Shown in pieces: positions 41,646-49,383 of a stretch of 64,000 nt of DNA (its first letter is position 1; each line of letters starts with the position of its first letter). The notes below the pieces were generated by a model. The model had not been told where the DNA came from and did not search any database. It saw only the letters and a program-made list of their open reading frames with translations. The DNA is taken from NCBI GenBank assembly GCA_963730065.1, contig CAVSQL010000029.1, forward strand, positions 191,259 through 255,258. The letters are read 5' to 3'. This stretch comes from UBA9676 sp963730065 (GTDB lineage: Bacteria > Actinomycetota > Actinomycetes > Streptosporangiales > Streptosporangiaceae). The position numbers were made by a program, and so were the translations under genes.

Positions 41646-43007
41646 TCAGCCATGCGCGACCAGCGTGAACGCTCCTTTGATGGCTGAGAGCATGGCCGGT
41701 GCCGCTGTGGCCTGGTTGATGGGGGCGGAGGGGTTCTCGGCGAGCACGGCGACGACGTAGCTGTGCCCGGTCCGGGTGGTGGCCATATAGGTCAGGGTCA
41801 GGACCCCCGGTTCGGATCCGCCCTTGAACCAGGTTGTCTTCCACTGGGCCGGGTTAAGCCCGAGGCCGCCGCCGTTGATCTGGAGCACGCCGGCGACCGG
41901 GGCCAGGCCGGGCCGACGGGCCAGCGCGGCGAGGGAGGCGTAGACGTGGCAGATGTCGTTCGCCGAGGCGAACCACTCCAGGCCGTTGATGTCTCGCGGT
42001 GTTGTCCACGGGGTCACCGCGGGCAGGGGCGCCCGGTCAACAGTGCGGGCGAGCAGCGCCCGCCGGCCGGCTTGGCTGGCGGCGAGGTAGCGGTCTGCCA
42101 GGGCAGGCCAGTGGTCCAGCTTGAGGGTGAACAGCTCTCGGGTGGTCAGGAAGGGCTGGTCCCGGGCCGGGTCGGCCATGCCCGCTGTGGTGAGCGCGGC
42201 CTCGACCGCCGGCAGGCCCAACAGGTTGATCAGCATGTCGGCGGCGGTGTTGTCGCTGATGGAGATCATTTTAGCGGCCGCGTCCTGCACGGAGACCTTG
42301 GTGCCATCGGGCTCGGTCTGCAGCTCACCGGAGGGGAGGCTCTTGAGCTGTGCGGTGACGGTCAAGGGCTGGGTCCAGCTGACTTTGCCTGAGGCGATAG
42401 CCGTGGCCAGTGCTTCTAGCACGTAGAGCTTGAACGCCGAGCCGAGCGGCGCCGCGGTGCCGGGGTCGATGCTGTGCACCGGCTGGCAGGAGCCGTTAGT
42501 CACCTTGGCGGCAAGCAGCCGGACCTGGGGTGCGACCGATCGGATGGCGGCGTCGACCCCCGCCCAGGTCGTTGGTGCCGGGGGGACGACCGGGCCGAAG
42601 CCCAGGCCGCTGATCAGGCCCCGGGCGTCGACCGCGAGCGTCATCTGAAACTGGCCGGGGCCCGTGCCCACGATGGCGATGAACCGGCGTGGCTGGCTTT
42701 CGACGATTGAGTCGACCCCCACGGCGCCGACTGCCCGGAACGCCTGGTTGAGCCTGGCCGGGCCGATCTGGGCCAGGAAGCTGGCGTCGAAGTGGGCCCG
42801 CAGCTGGGCGGCGCTGATGGGCAGATGAGCCGTTGCGGTGATGAGCCACAGGGCCTGGGTACCAGCGGGGGTATCGGGCAGCGCGGCGGCCGGTCTGGTT
42901 GTTGGGGTGGAGGACGGCGAGACGCCACTGCTACCGGAGCAGGCCACCAAGACCGATCCCGCCAGCACGCATGCGGTCACGACCACCGCCAGCCGGCGCA
43001 ACCCCAT
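41646..43007 (-). CDS. Lipoprotein serine hydrolase of the beta-lactamase class A fold
   Basis: This 453-aa precursor has a lipobox (SVLVAC, Cys23), a Ser/Thr/Pro spacer, an extra domain of about 100 residues similar to the Cpa N-terminal region, then a class A-like hydrolase domain. The catalytic motifs are GSAFKLY (SxxK), ISDNTA (SDN) and KGGSEPGV (the KTG site reads KGG). The Thr to Gly change at KTG suggests a penicillin-binding enzyme, not a true beta-lactamase. It is anchored to the outer face of the membrane. It is convergent with the membrane protein on the left. Confidence 0.9.
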   Translation of the reverse strand: MGLRRLAVVVTACVLAGSVLVACSGSSGVSPSSTPTTRPAAALPDTPAGTQALWLITATAHLPISAAQLRAHFDASFLAQIGPARLNQAFRAVGAVGVDSIVESQPRRFIAIVGTGPGQFQMTLAVDARGLISGLGFGPVVPPAPTTWAGVDAAIRSVAPQVRLLAAKVTNGSCQPVHSIDPGTAAPLGSAFKLYVLEALATAIASGKVSWTQPLTVTAQLKSLPSGELQTEPDGTKVSVQDAAAKMISISDNTAADMLINLLGLPAVEAALTTAGMADPARDQPFLTTRELFTLKLDHWPALADRYLAASQAGRRALLARTVDRAPLPAVTPWTTPRDINGLEWFASANDICHVYASLAALARRPGLAPVAGVLQINGGGLGLNPAQWKTTWFKGGSEPGVLTLTYMATTRTGHSYVVAVLAENPSAPINQATAAPAMLSAIKGAFTLVAHG

Positions 43008-43078
43008 CCCGCCAATGTAGAGCTCGCACGGTATCGGGCATCTCGGGGCCCAGGCGAGAAATGGTCAAGAGAGTTGTA

Positions 43079-43253
43079 GACGGCGTGCCCTGATTGATCA
43101 CGCGGCGACCTGGTCTCGGCCTTGTCTGGCCGCTCGATGAGCACTCCCTCCTCGAACTTGGCACCGGCCCGGACCAAGCGGCCAGGGTGCGGGCCGGTGA
43201 CGTAGCGCCAGCGTTCGCTGGCGACCTCGATGAGCTTAGACGCGCGAAACTGA
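43079..43253 (-). pseudogene. Tail of a mobile-element protein (transposase-like), tentative
   Basis: A minus-strand frame reads SKLIEVASERWRYVTGPHPG then RLVRAGAKFEEGVLIERPDK and stops being coherent soon after. The LVRAGA.F..G.L.ERP pattern is one I associate with the C-terminal tails of actinobacterial transposases, but I cannot name the family with certainty. No start, other domains or terminal repeats are visible. Confidence 0.35.
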
Positions 43254-43453
43254 CTTGAGATAACGGCGGATACTTGCGCATTGGCCGCGGACCGGCCGCA
43301 GCCACTGAGCGTGATCGAACTTCGAACCCAGCGCGCGACCGGATCGCGCCGGCTATGCGCAGTTACCTGGGCGGGTGTGACGTGCCGTGTGCTGGCGCAT
43401 AGTTACCGTGTTGGTGACTGGCGCCTGTGCCGGTTATCCGGGGTGTGAGTTAG
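43254..43453. other. Intergenic remnant region
   Basis: About 200 bp between the transposase-like tail and the ABC ATPase fragment. Together with 43008-43078 it contains nothing further that I can identify. Confidence 0.35.
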
Positions 43454-43852
43454 GCGCTGTGGTCGGCCACGACGCCGCGCGAGCTGAAGGGGCGCAGCCG
43501 CAGCGCGCACGTCGAGGTGACGCTGGCCGGCCACGGGCCAGAAGCCGCCGAGGTGATCGCACCCCTGGTGGGTGGCCGGATATCGTTCAGCGCCGACGGG
43601 CTGCGCCTCGGCGCGGCGGTGGACAGCGCACCCGGCCTGGCGACTGCTCTGGTACGGGCGCTGGACCGGGCGGGGATGCTCGTGGACAACATCGAGGTCC
43701 GCCAGCCCTCGCTGGACGATGTCTTCTTCGCGCTCACTGGCGCGCATATCCCCGGTGACAGCAACGGATCAGGTGCACAAGGGGTGAGCGCCGGGCAAAC
43801 TGGGCCGGGTGCGGGCGCGGCCGAACGCGAGAGCGAAGGAGCGCAGGCATGA
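43454..43852 (+). pseudogene. C-terminal fragment of a DrrA-like ABC transporter ATPase
   Basis: After an in-frame TAG (43451-43453) the frame reads TTPRELKGRSRSAHVEVTLAG, VDNIEVRQPSLDDVFFALTG and a polar tail. This is the DUF4162-type C-terminal domain of drug-resistance (DrrA/NatA) ATPases. The nucleotide-binding domain with Walker A, signature and Walker B is absent. Its stop overlaps the ATG of the permease fragment (ATGA, 43849-43852), the junction expected in an intact drrAB operon, so the boundary is original and only the 5' part was lost. Confidence 0.7.
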
Positions 43853-44285
43853 CTCCGGCCATCGCGCCCCGGCCGGGACCCGGCTGATCACCCATGGCGT
43901 GGCCGAGCGGGTCAGGAATGTGGTGTCGATGACACGCCGGAACCTGGTGCACATCTCCCGGGAGCCGATGCAACTGTCCGACGTCACGATCCAGCCGGTG
44001 CTGTTCACGGTGCTGTTCATTTACCTGTTCGGCGGCGCGATCCCGATCCCCGGCGGCAGCTACACCGATTTCATCCTGGCCGGGCTGCTTGCGCTGAACC
44101 TGACCACGTCCACCATGGGCACGGCGGTCGGTTTGGCCACCGACTTGCACGAGGGGATGATCGACCGGTTCCGGATGCTGCCGATGTGGCGGCCCGCGGT
44201 GCTAGTCGGCCGGTCTTTGGCGGACTTGCTGACGGCCTGCCTGTGCGCGCTCGTCGTCGCCGTCACCGGGCTGGTGGTCGGCTGG
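43849..44285 (+). pseudogene. N-terminal fragment of a DrrB-like ABC permease, frameshifted
   Basis: The start MTPAIAPRPGPG runs into a stop, but the next frame continues with RLITHGVAERVRNVVSMTRR then NLVHISREPMQLSDVTIQPV and membrane helices (LFTVLFIYLFGGAIPIPGG, ILAGLLALNLTTSTMGTAVG) as in ABC-2 permeases. A one-base change near 43880 explains the break. Around residue 135 (VVAVTGLVVGWR) the match ends abruptly at the junction with the kinase fragment, so about half the permease is missing. Confidence 0.7.
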
Positions 44286-44935
44286 AGAACCAGCGCGGGG
44301 CGCGGGGGCCGTTTCCTTGGCTCGCGAGCTCCAGGGCGCTCATGGCTGCGAATGCCACGCACCAGCCGAACAGCCGCTCTGCGTCCACGCCGGTCGCTGC
44401 GGCGAGCCGCCCGGTGCGCGCCTGGATCGTCTGGAGATCATCGGCTTGCCACAGGAGCAGGTCGATCGCGTCGAAGGCGGCATCGCCGAGGCAGGGTGCG
44501 GGGTCGATCGCGACCAGGCCGCGCCCGGCTCCGCCGTCCAGGATGTTGCTGGGCGTCAGGTCACCGTGGAGCAGGACGATCGGGGAGTCGTGCTGCGCGA
44601 GCCGGGTCGCGAGCTGGTGGCCGCGCTCGTAGAGCTCCGGCGGGATCGGCGCCGTGAGCCCTGGGTGACGTTGGTAGAGCGTGGCCGAGGAGTCGAACAG
44701 GTAGGCGACGCGCTGCCCGGCTGTTGGATAGGACGGGTCGGGAACGCCGCTTGCGTACAGGGAGCTCACGAGCTCGGCGACGCTGTCCGCGGCGGGGTAG
44801 ATCGAGGAGGCGGCGAGCGGCGTGCCCGGTTCAATCGCCTCGATCAGAAGCGCCCCGAGCTGCTCGTCGAGCGCGATCACTGCGGGGGTGTGAACGGTGT
44901 GCCAGGCGCCGATGGAGCGTCGTGGGCGCGTCAGG
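44263..44935 (-). pseudogene. C-terminal fragment of an APH(6)/streptomycin-kinase-like phosphotransferase
   Basis: The frame reads AVIALDEQLGALLIEAIEPG, VLLHGDLTPSNIL (the catalytic HGDL loop), LVAIDPAPCLGDAAFDAIDL (the metal DP motif) and a closing helix. These match the C-lobe of the aminoglycoside/hydroxyurea phosphotransferase family. The N-lobe with the ATP lysine is absent upstream of about 44935. At the other end it collides tail-to-tail with the permease fragment. A 205-aa product from GTG 44880 could be made but would lack the N-lobe. Confidence 0.65.
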
Positions 44936-45128
44936 GTGCACCGTCACAGCGTCTTAGCTGGGATCATGTATGGGTCAACTAATTGGTACGGGGTGGAATG
45001 AGATGTGGCGGCCGGTAGCGGTGGGGGTTTCGGTTGCTGCGGCAGCTGCCAGCGAGATCAAGGACTGTGACGGGCGGACTGACTAACGTCCAGCCTGATA
45101 GTGAGAGCATGTTGATTCGCCAGGAAGC

Positions 45129-47057
45129 GTGGAAAGGCTACGGGCCGTGCCGGATGTAGGGCAGCTACCTGCTGCGGCAGTTCAGCGTGCCGCCACCGGC
45201 TCAGCCCGGTGGGTCCGCACGGATCCTGTCATCCTCGCGGCCGTCGTGCTGATCGTCGCGCAGTTGTGCTGGAAGGCGTACCTGCTCTCGCGCTTCTATT
45301 TCCGGCAGGATGACTTCCTGCTGCTGGACCGCGCGCTGTCGCACGGGCTGAGCCTGAACTACCTGTTCAGCTTCAGTGGCGGCCATCTGAGGCCTGGCGG
45401 CCTGGTCGTGTTCTGGCTGGTGACCCGGCTGTCGCCGTACGACTGGCTGCTCGCCTCCATCGTGACCATCGCGGCACTGGCGGCGGCAGGCGTCCTGATG
45501 CTGCGGCTGCTTCTCATCCTGTTCGGCAGCCGCCCGGCGATCCTGATCCCGCTGATCATCTTCCTGTTCACGCCGCTGACGCTGGCCGGGCTGTCGTTCT
45601 GGACCACTGTGACGGACTGGCTGCCGTTGCAGCTGACGATGCTGGCGGCGACCTATTCCCACGTCAGGTACGTCCGCTCTGGTCGCGTCGGCCATGTCGT
45701 CGCGGCAGCCGTGTGGCTTGGTGCAGGTCTGCTCTTCGACGTGCAGGGCGCTCTGGTGCCGCTTCTTCTCTTCGCCCTGACGTCGGCATATCTTGTGCCC
45801 GGCCGCTGGCCGGCCGCGGCCCGGCGGACCCTCCGGAGTTTCTGGCGAGCCTGGACGATCTACGGGGTGCTGACCGCCGCGTACCTCGTCCTCTTTTTCA
45901 TCAAGCTGCAGGCATCATCCCAGCAGCCGATCAACCCGAGAGACGTCTCGAGCGTGCTGTCGCTGGCTGCGACCATGCTCCGGGTTGGCTTCGTTCCGGC
46001 CGCAGTTGGCGGACCGTGGCGCTGGTTCGTGCCCGGCGGCGATTACGGCTTCGCAGCCGAGACTCCCGCACTAACCCAGGTGACCTGGGTGCTGGCTGCA
46101 TTCATCGTCGGCGCGAGCCTGTGGTACCGGCGGCATGCGCTGCGGTCCTGGCTGATCCTGGCCGGATGGCTGCTGATGGCCGACTTCGCACCGGTCGCGA
46201 TCGCGCGGCTGACCGAGCTACCCGCCAGCCTGCTGGGTGCCGACACGTATTACCTGGCCGACTCCGCACCCGTCCTCGCCGTCTGTGTCGGGCTTGCGTT
46301 CTGGCCTGTCGTCGGCGAGCAGGATCCCTACCGCGTCAGACGGCCGGGGTCGGTGCCGCTGGCGGTCAGCGCGTTCGCCCTGACCGGAGCGTTCCTGGTG
46401 GGCTCGATCTGGTCCGGGGTCACCTACCTCAGCAGCACATCCAGCGCCAGGACGCGCTCGTACATCGACACTGCCCAGTCGGCGCTAGCTAGCGCTAGGC
46501 CTGGCACCGTGATCCTGTCGGCGAGCGTTCCGTGGTACGTGATGTATGCCGGGTTCCTGGGCTCGGTAACGCAGACGTCGCACGTCCTCGGGCCGCTCGC
46601 GCCGGAACGTGCCGGGATCCGGTTCGTGACGGTTCCCAAGGGGGCCGTCACGAACCTGATGATGTTCGACAGCCGGGGAAGATTGCGGCCGGCGCTCGAC
46701 GTCGGCGCGTCGAGCGTCCGGCCTGCACGCTCAAGGACATGCTGGCCGGTACGGTCGGCGGCGACGAGGATTCCTCTCAGCGCTTACGTCTTCCGTTACG
46801 CCTGGATCATCCAGCTCTCGTACTCCGGCCCCGCGACCTCGCTGCAGCTTGAGCTCGGAACGGCGGTCAGGGACGTCGTGCTGCCGGCCGGCCAGCGCGA
46901 CATCTACATTCCGGTCAGCGGCGGGGGCAGCGCCGTCCTGGTGCGCAGCCTGAGCGGAGAGCCCGCGGCGTGCATCGCACGGCTGACGGTGCGCCTGATG
47001 TATGCGACCAGGCCGCCAGCCATCGGCCTCCCGCGGTCAGCCGCTGGGACGCGATGA
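45129..47057 (+). CDS. Large multi-spanning membrane protein with extracytoplasmic C-terminal domain
   Basis: A 642-aa protein with about 10-11 membrane helices in residues 30-440 and a first loop (FRQDDFLLLDRALSHG) with a DD motif as in GT-C glycosyltransferases. A C-terminal domain (470-640) ends in a beta-rich YSGPATSLQLELGTAVRDVV segment. Like the gene at 39803, it may transfer sugars from lipid carriers. Residues 530-545 (RSRTCWPVRSAATR) look out of frame, because the +1 frame there reads TLKDMLAGTVGGDE. A compensated pair of one-base indels is likely, so the exact protein is uncertain there. Confidence 0.72.
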   Translation: MERLRAVPDVGQLPAAAVQRAATGSARWVRTDPVILAAVVLIVAQLCWKAYLLSRFYFRQDDFLLLDRALSHGLSLNYLFSFSGGHLRPGGLVVFWLVTRLSPYDWLLASIVTIAALAAAGVLMLRLLLILFGSRPAILIPLIIFLFTPLTLAGLSFWTTVTDWLPLQLTMLAATYSHVRYVRSGRVGHVVAAAVWLGAGLLFDVQGALVPLLLFALTSAYLVPGRWPAAARRTLRSFWRAWTIYGVLTAAYLVLFFIKLQASSQQPINPRDVSSVLSLAATMLRVGFVPAAVGGPWRWFVPGGDYGFAAETPALTQVTWVLAAFIVGASLWYRRHALRSWLILAGWLLMADFAPVAIARLTELPASLLGADTYYLADSAPVLAVCVGLAFWPVVGEQDPYRVRRPGSVPLAVSAFALTGAFLVGSIWSGVTYLSSTSSARTRSYIDTAQSALASARPGTVILSASVPWYVMYAGFLGSVTQTSHVLGPLAPERAGIRFVTVPKGAVTNLMMFDSRGRLRPALDVGASSVRPARSRTCWPVRSAATRIPLSAYVFRYAWIIQLSYSGPATSLQLELGTAVRDVVLPAGQRDIYIPVSGGGSAVLVRSLSGEPAACIARLTVRLMYATRPPAIGLPRSAAGTR

Positions 47058-47262
47058 TGTTCCAGACGAGCGACGTTATTCCGGTCGCTGCCCCGACGAT
47101 GGAGAGTATGAAGGTGACCTCCACGGTCGCGCTCCACCTCGATAAATCCGCAGGCACTTGCCCAGCTGTCATTTCAAGGCTTCCCGGTTGCTGCTCGCGT
47201 TGCTGCTCCTATGTTTTTGCGATCATGCCAACAAGGAACTGCGGAGCTTTGACCAGGGACGT

Positions 47263-47311
47263 CACGGGTGCGCCGCCAGGGACTCGAACCCCGAACCCGC
47301 GGATTAAGAGT
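47263..47311 (-). repeat. tRNA-Lys(CUU) 3'-half repeat, copy 2 (putative att site)
   Basis: On the minus strand it holds the anticodon loop CTCTTAA (anticodon CTT), the 3' anticodon stem, the T arm and the 3' acceptor strand ending GGCGGCGCACC. It is 49 bp and identical to copy 3 (48739-48787). No D arm or 5' acceptor strand is present to the right, so it is not a tRNA gene. Confidence 0.75.
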
Positions 47312-47440
47312 CCAGTACACGGCCCCGCATCACCGCAGGCCAGAGGGCCTGCACCCCTTCTGACCTGCACAGACGTCCGCATACGCATACACGCAGATAC
47401 AACGAGCGGACAACGGGTGGCGGTGGGAACCGGCCTGACC

Positions 47441-47466
47441 TGCTGCCCGCAAGGGCGGCATTCTTG
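47441..47466. terminator. GCAA-loop hairpin followed by T-rich stretch
   Basis: TGCTGCCC-GCAA-GGGCGGCA makes an 8-bp stem (one G-U pair) with a GNRA loop, followed by TTCTTG. It reads as a rho-independent terminator in the + direction downstream of the membrane-protein gene. Confidence 0.45.
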
Positions 47467-47571
47467 ACCGGGCTAAGCACCGGGCCGAAGTGGGCAAACT
47501 GGCCAGGGATCTACGCTGATGCACAGATGTGCATCTGAGTATCTGAGTGTCTACATAGGGAGTACCTGAGA

Positions 47572-47820
47572 ATGAACGGCCCGTATGAGACTGAGCTTGA
47601 GGCCATCAAGGCTGCCCGCATCTGGGAGACCCAGGGCCAGACGATGTCCTCAGCCAGCCTGACCATGCTGATAGAAGCCTGCTCGGACTCTGGGCTCAGG
47701 CGGGGGGCCTACGACACCCTCACCCTGGAGTGGCTGGCTGGCCACGACCAGCCACAGAGGTGCGCGGTGGTCGCCGGGCTGATCGAGCGGGCGTACGAGG
47801 CCGGGAAGGCGGGCGGCTGA
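47572..47820 (+). CDS. Small protein of unknown function
   Basis: An 82-aa acidic, helical protein starting MNGPYETELEAIKAARIWET and containing SLTMLIEACSDSGLRRGAYD and LEWLAGHDQPQRCAVVAGLI. Its helix pattern and 3-periodic codon bias are good. GGGAGTACCTGAGA lies upstream of ATG. No family is recognised. It lies between two identical att-like repeats, so it is probably part of a mobile unit, as are the small genes beside it. Confidence 0.6.
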   Translation: MNGPYETELEAIKAARIWETQGQTMSSASLTMLIEACSDSGLRRGAYDTLTLEWLAGHDQPQRCAVVAGLIERAYEAGKAGG

Positions 47821-47897
47821 GCCTGCCTGCGGGCGGCGCCACGCCTGGCTGACGCTGGCAGACGCGGCCGGGCAGTCACAGGGCGAGAGACCAACGG

Positions 47898-48089
47898 TCA
47901 GTTCGACGCGCCAGCGTGGTCCGCGGCGGCGGCTGCGGCGTCAGCGTCCAGGTCTTCCAGGTTCGCGGGCCCGTAGGCGGCTTCCATCGCCGAGCCGGGC
48001 GGGACGGCCACCAGCGTGCCGCGCGGCACGTGCTGGAGCACTCCGTTCCAGCTGACGTCGATGTCTGCGGTCACCAGGCGCATGGTCAT
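47898..48089 (-). CDS. Small protein of unknown function
   Basis: A 63-aa protein: MTMRLVTADIDVSWNGVLQH, then VPRGTLVAVPPGSAMEAAYG and an Ala/Asp-rich tail. GGGGAGGCCGTC before ATG 48089 is a strong ribosome binding site. Small proteins like this are common beside phage-like structural or transfer genes, but I do not recognise it. It follows the fragment at 48104-48295 by 14 bp in the same direction. Confidence 0.55.
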   Translation of the reverse strand: MTMRLVTADIDVSWNGVLQHVPRGTLVAVPPGSAMEAAYGPANLEDLDADAAAAAADHAGASN

Positions 48090-48103
48090 GACGGCCTCCC
48101 CGT

Positions 48104-48295
48104 TCAGTTGCTGAGCGCGGCCCCGCCCCGGTCATCGGTGCCCGGCACCCAGGCGCGCAGGCCCCCCGCGCCGTTCAGCGCCCTGTAGAGCGCTGAGCCG
48201 GTGTCGAGGACCAGGGGTGTGCCCTTGAGGAACGTGGTGGCGAACAGGGGGCCCCCGGTGGTGGCCGCGGAGCCGAACCCCGCCGCACCGCCGGT
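48104..48295 (-). pseudogene. Truncated phage-like or element-encoded protein of unknown function
   Basis: The C-terminal stretch PLFATTFLKGTPLVLDTGSA followed by LYRALNGAGGLRAWVPGTD is protein-like. Upstream it loses coherence near 48295, where the recombinase fragment begins on the other strand. Probably an original gene cut by the same rearrangement. Confidence 0.4.
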
Positions 48296-48783
48296 TCCGC
48301 AAGAGCCAGCTGGCCGCGCGGATGCGGGCCGGTGCCGACTGGCACGACCACGACCTGATCTTCGCCCGGTTCGACGGGACGCCGTGGCGGCCGGGCTACG
48401 TCTCGCGCCGCTTCCGCCAGCTGGCCGCACAGGCGGGCGTGCCGGTGATCACCCTGCACGAGGGCGGGCGGCAGACCGGGGTCAGCCTGATGCACGATGC
48501 GGAGGTCCGCGACGACATCCGCATGCGCGAGGCGGGCCACTCCGACCGCGCCATCCACGCCCGCTACAACCACCCGCTGGAGCAGGCGCACCGGCAGGCG
48601 GCCGAGCAGGTGGCGGCGCTGGTCCGGCAGGCCGGGGGCGCCCGTCATGATCGCGTACGGATGTCACCCGGACGTCACCGGCAGGCCCTTCCAGGGCCGC
48701 CCGGCGGGATGCTCACGTGGGGCATCTGCCCAGTTCAACACGGGTGCGCCGCCAGGGACTCGAACCCCGAACCCGCGGATTAA
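48280..48783 (+). pseudogene. Tyrosine recombinase C-terminal fragment abutting an att-like site
   Basis: The frame HRRFRKSQLAARMRAGADWH, LIFARFDGTPWRPGYVSRRF, then HEGGRQT..LMHDAEV and AGHSDRAIHARYNHPLEQAH is the catalytic C-terminus of a phage-type integrase with its Tyr in RYNH. The N-terminal arm and core-binding domains are missing. The usual HEGRHT of box II is HEGGRQT here, with one extra residue and the second His replaced. The last residues of the frame (AARDSNPEPAD) are encoded by the tRNA-Lys repeat itself, a placement typical of an integrase next to attP. Confidence 0.72.
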
Positions 48784-48787
48784 GAGT
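48739..48787 (-). repeat. tRNA-Lys(CUU) 3'-half repeat, copy 3 (putative att site next to integrase)
   Basis: Identical to copy 2 over 49 bp and sharing a 35-bp core with copy 1 (19982-20016). It overlaps the 3' end of the integrase fragment. No D arm follows to the right, so the host tRNA gene is not here. Confidence 0.75.
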
Positions 48788-49383
48788 GGACTGCTGGGCC
48801 GCACCGCACGCTCTATCTGCACCAACGTCACAGGAATCTGCCCGGAACGCACGCAATGCACACGAATGCGGCCTGCGCTCGTTGCACGAGCCGTTCCACG
48901 GCATCCCGGGCCAGGCCCGAGAGATCCATCACAGTAAGTGACAGAGGCTCTCCTGGGAGAACGCGCGCAGTCCCGCCGATCTGCACGCCACGGCGGTCAT
49001 GTCGGTCTACCCCTCTGGTGAGGCAGATCGGGTCGATCTGGGCGCCAGCGCGTCGCCCCCAGGTTGGGGCGGAGATGTCTGGTTCTGGCCGATACGAGCT
49101 AGTAAGTGAAGCAGGGCGCCTGGGGTGGTGTGAACATTACCGGAGGTGGCGGTGCTGGCCTGCTTCCCGGTTGTGGTGGGTGCAGATAATGATTTGCGGG
49201 CGCCGATTGGAGGGCCCTATCTGAGTGCGAGTACCCGGTCACTGCGCCAGGCCAGTCGCGAATCCCCGGTGAGTCGGCGTGGGCGGATGGACCAGGGCCC
49301 TTCTGTTCCCGCGGTGGCGGCCGGTCGCGGGGCTGGGCGGGCTGCGAACTGCGTGGCGGTCGCTGGCGCCGGTTCACTGGATC
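48788..49383. other. Intergenic region with double-hairpin repeat copy 2
   Basis: 596 bp between the att-like site and the STAND gene end. Only the double hairpin at 48878-48901 stands out. Open frames are not convincing. Confidence 0.5.
48878..48901. repeat. Double-hairpin repeat, copy 2
   Basis: CTCGT-TGC-ACGAG then CCGT-TCC-ACGG. It differs from the copy at 32097 by one loop base, is in the same orientation, and lies about 90 bp to the right of att-like copy 3. Confidence 0.6.

Larger units (their letters stand above)
47058..47571. other. Intergenic region with att-like repeat and terminator-like hairpin
   Basis: 514 bp without a gene. It holds tRNA-Lys repeat copy 2 (47263-47311) and a GNRA-type hairpin (47441-47460). 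Confidence 0.55.
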
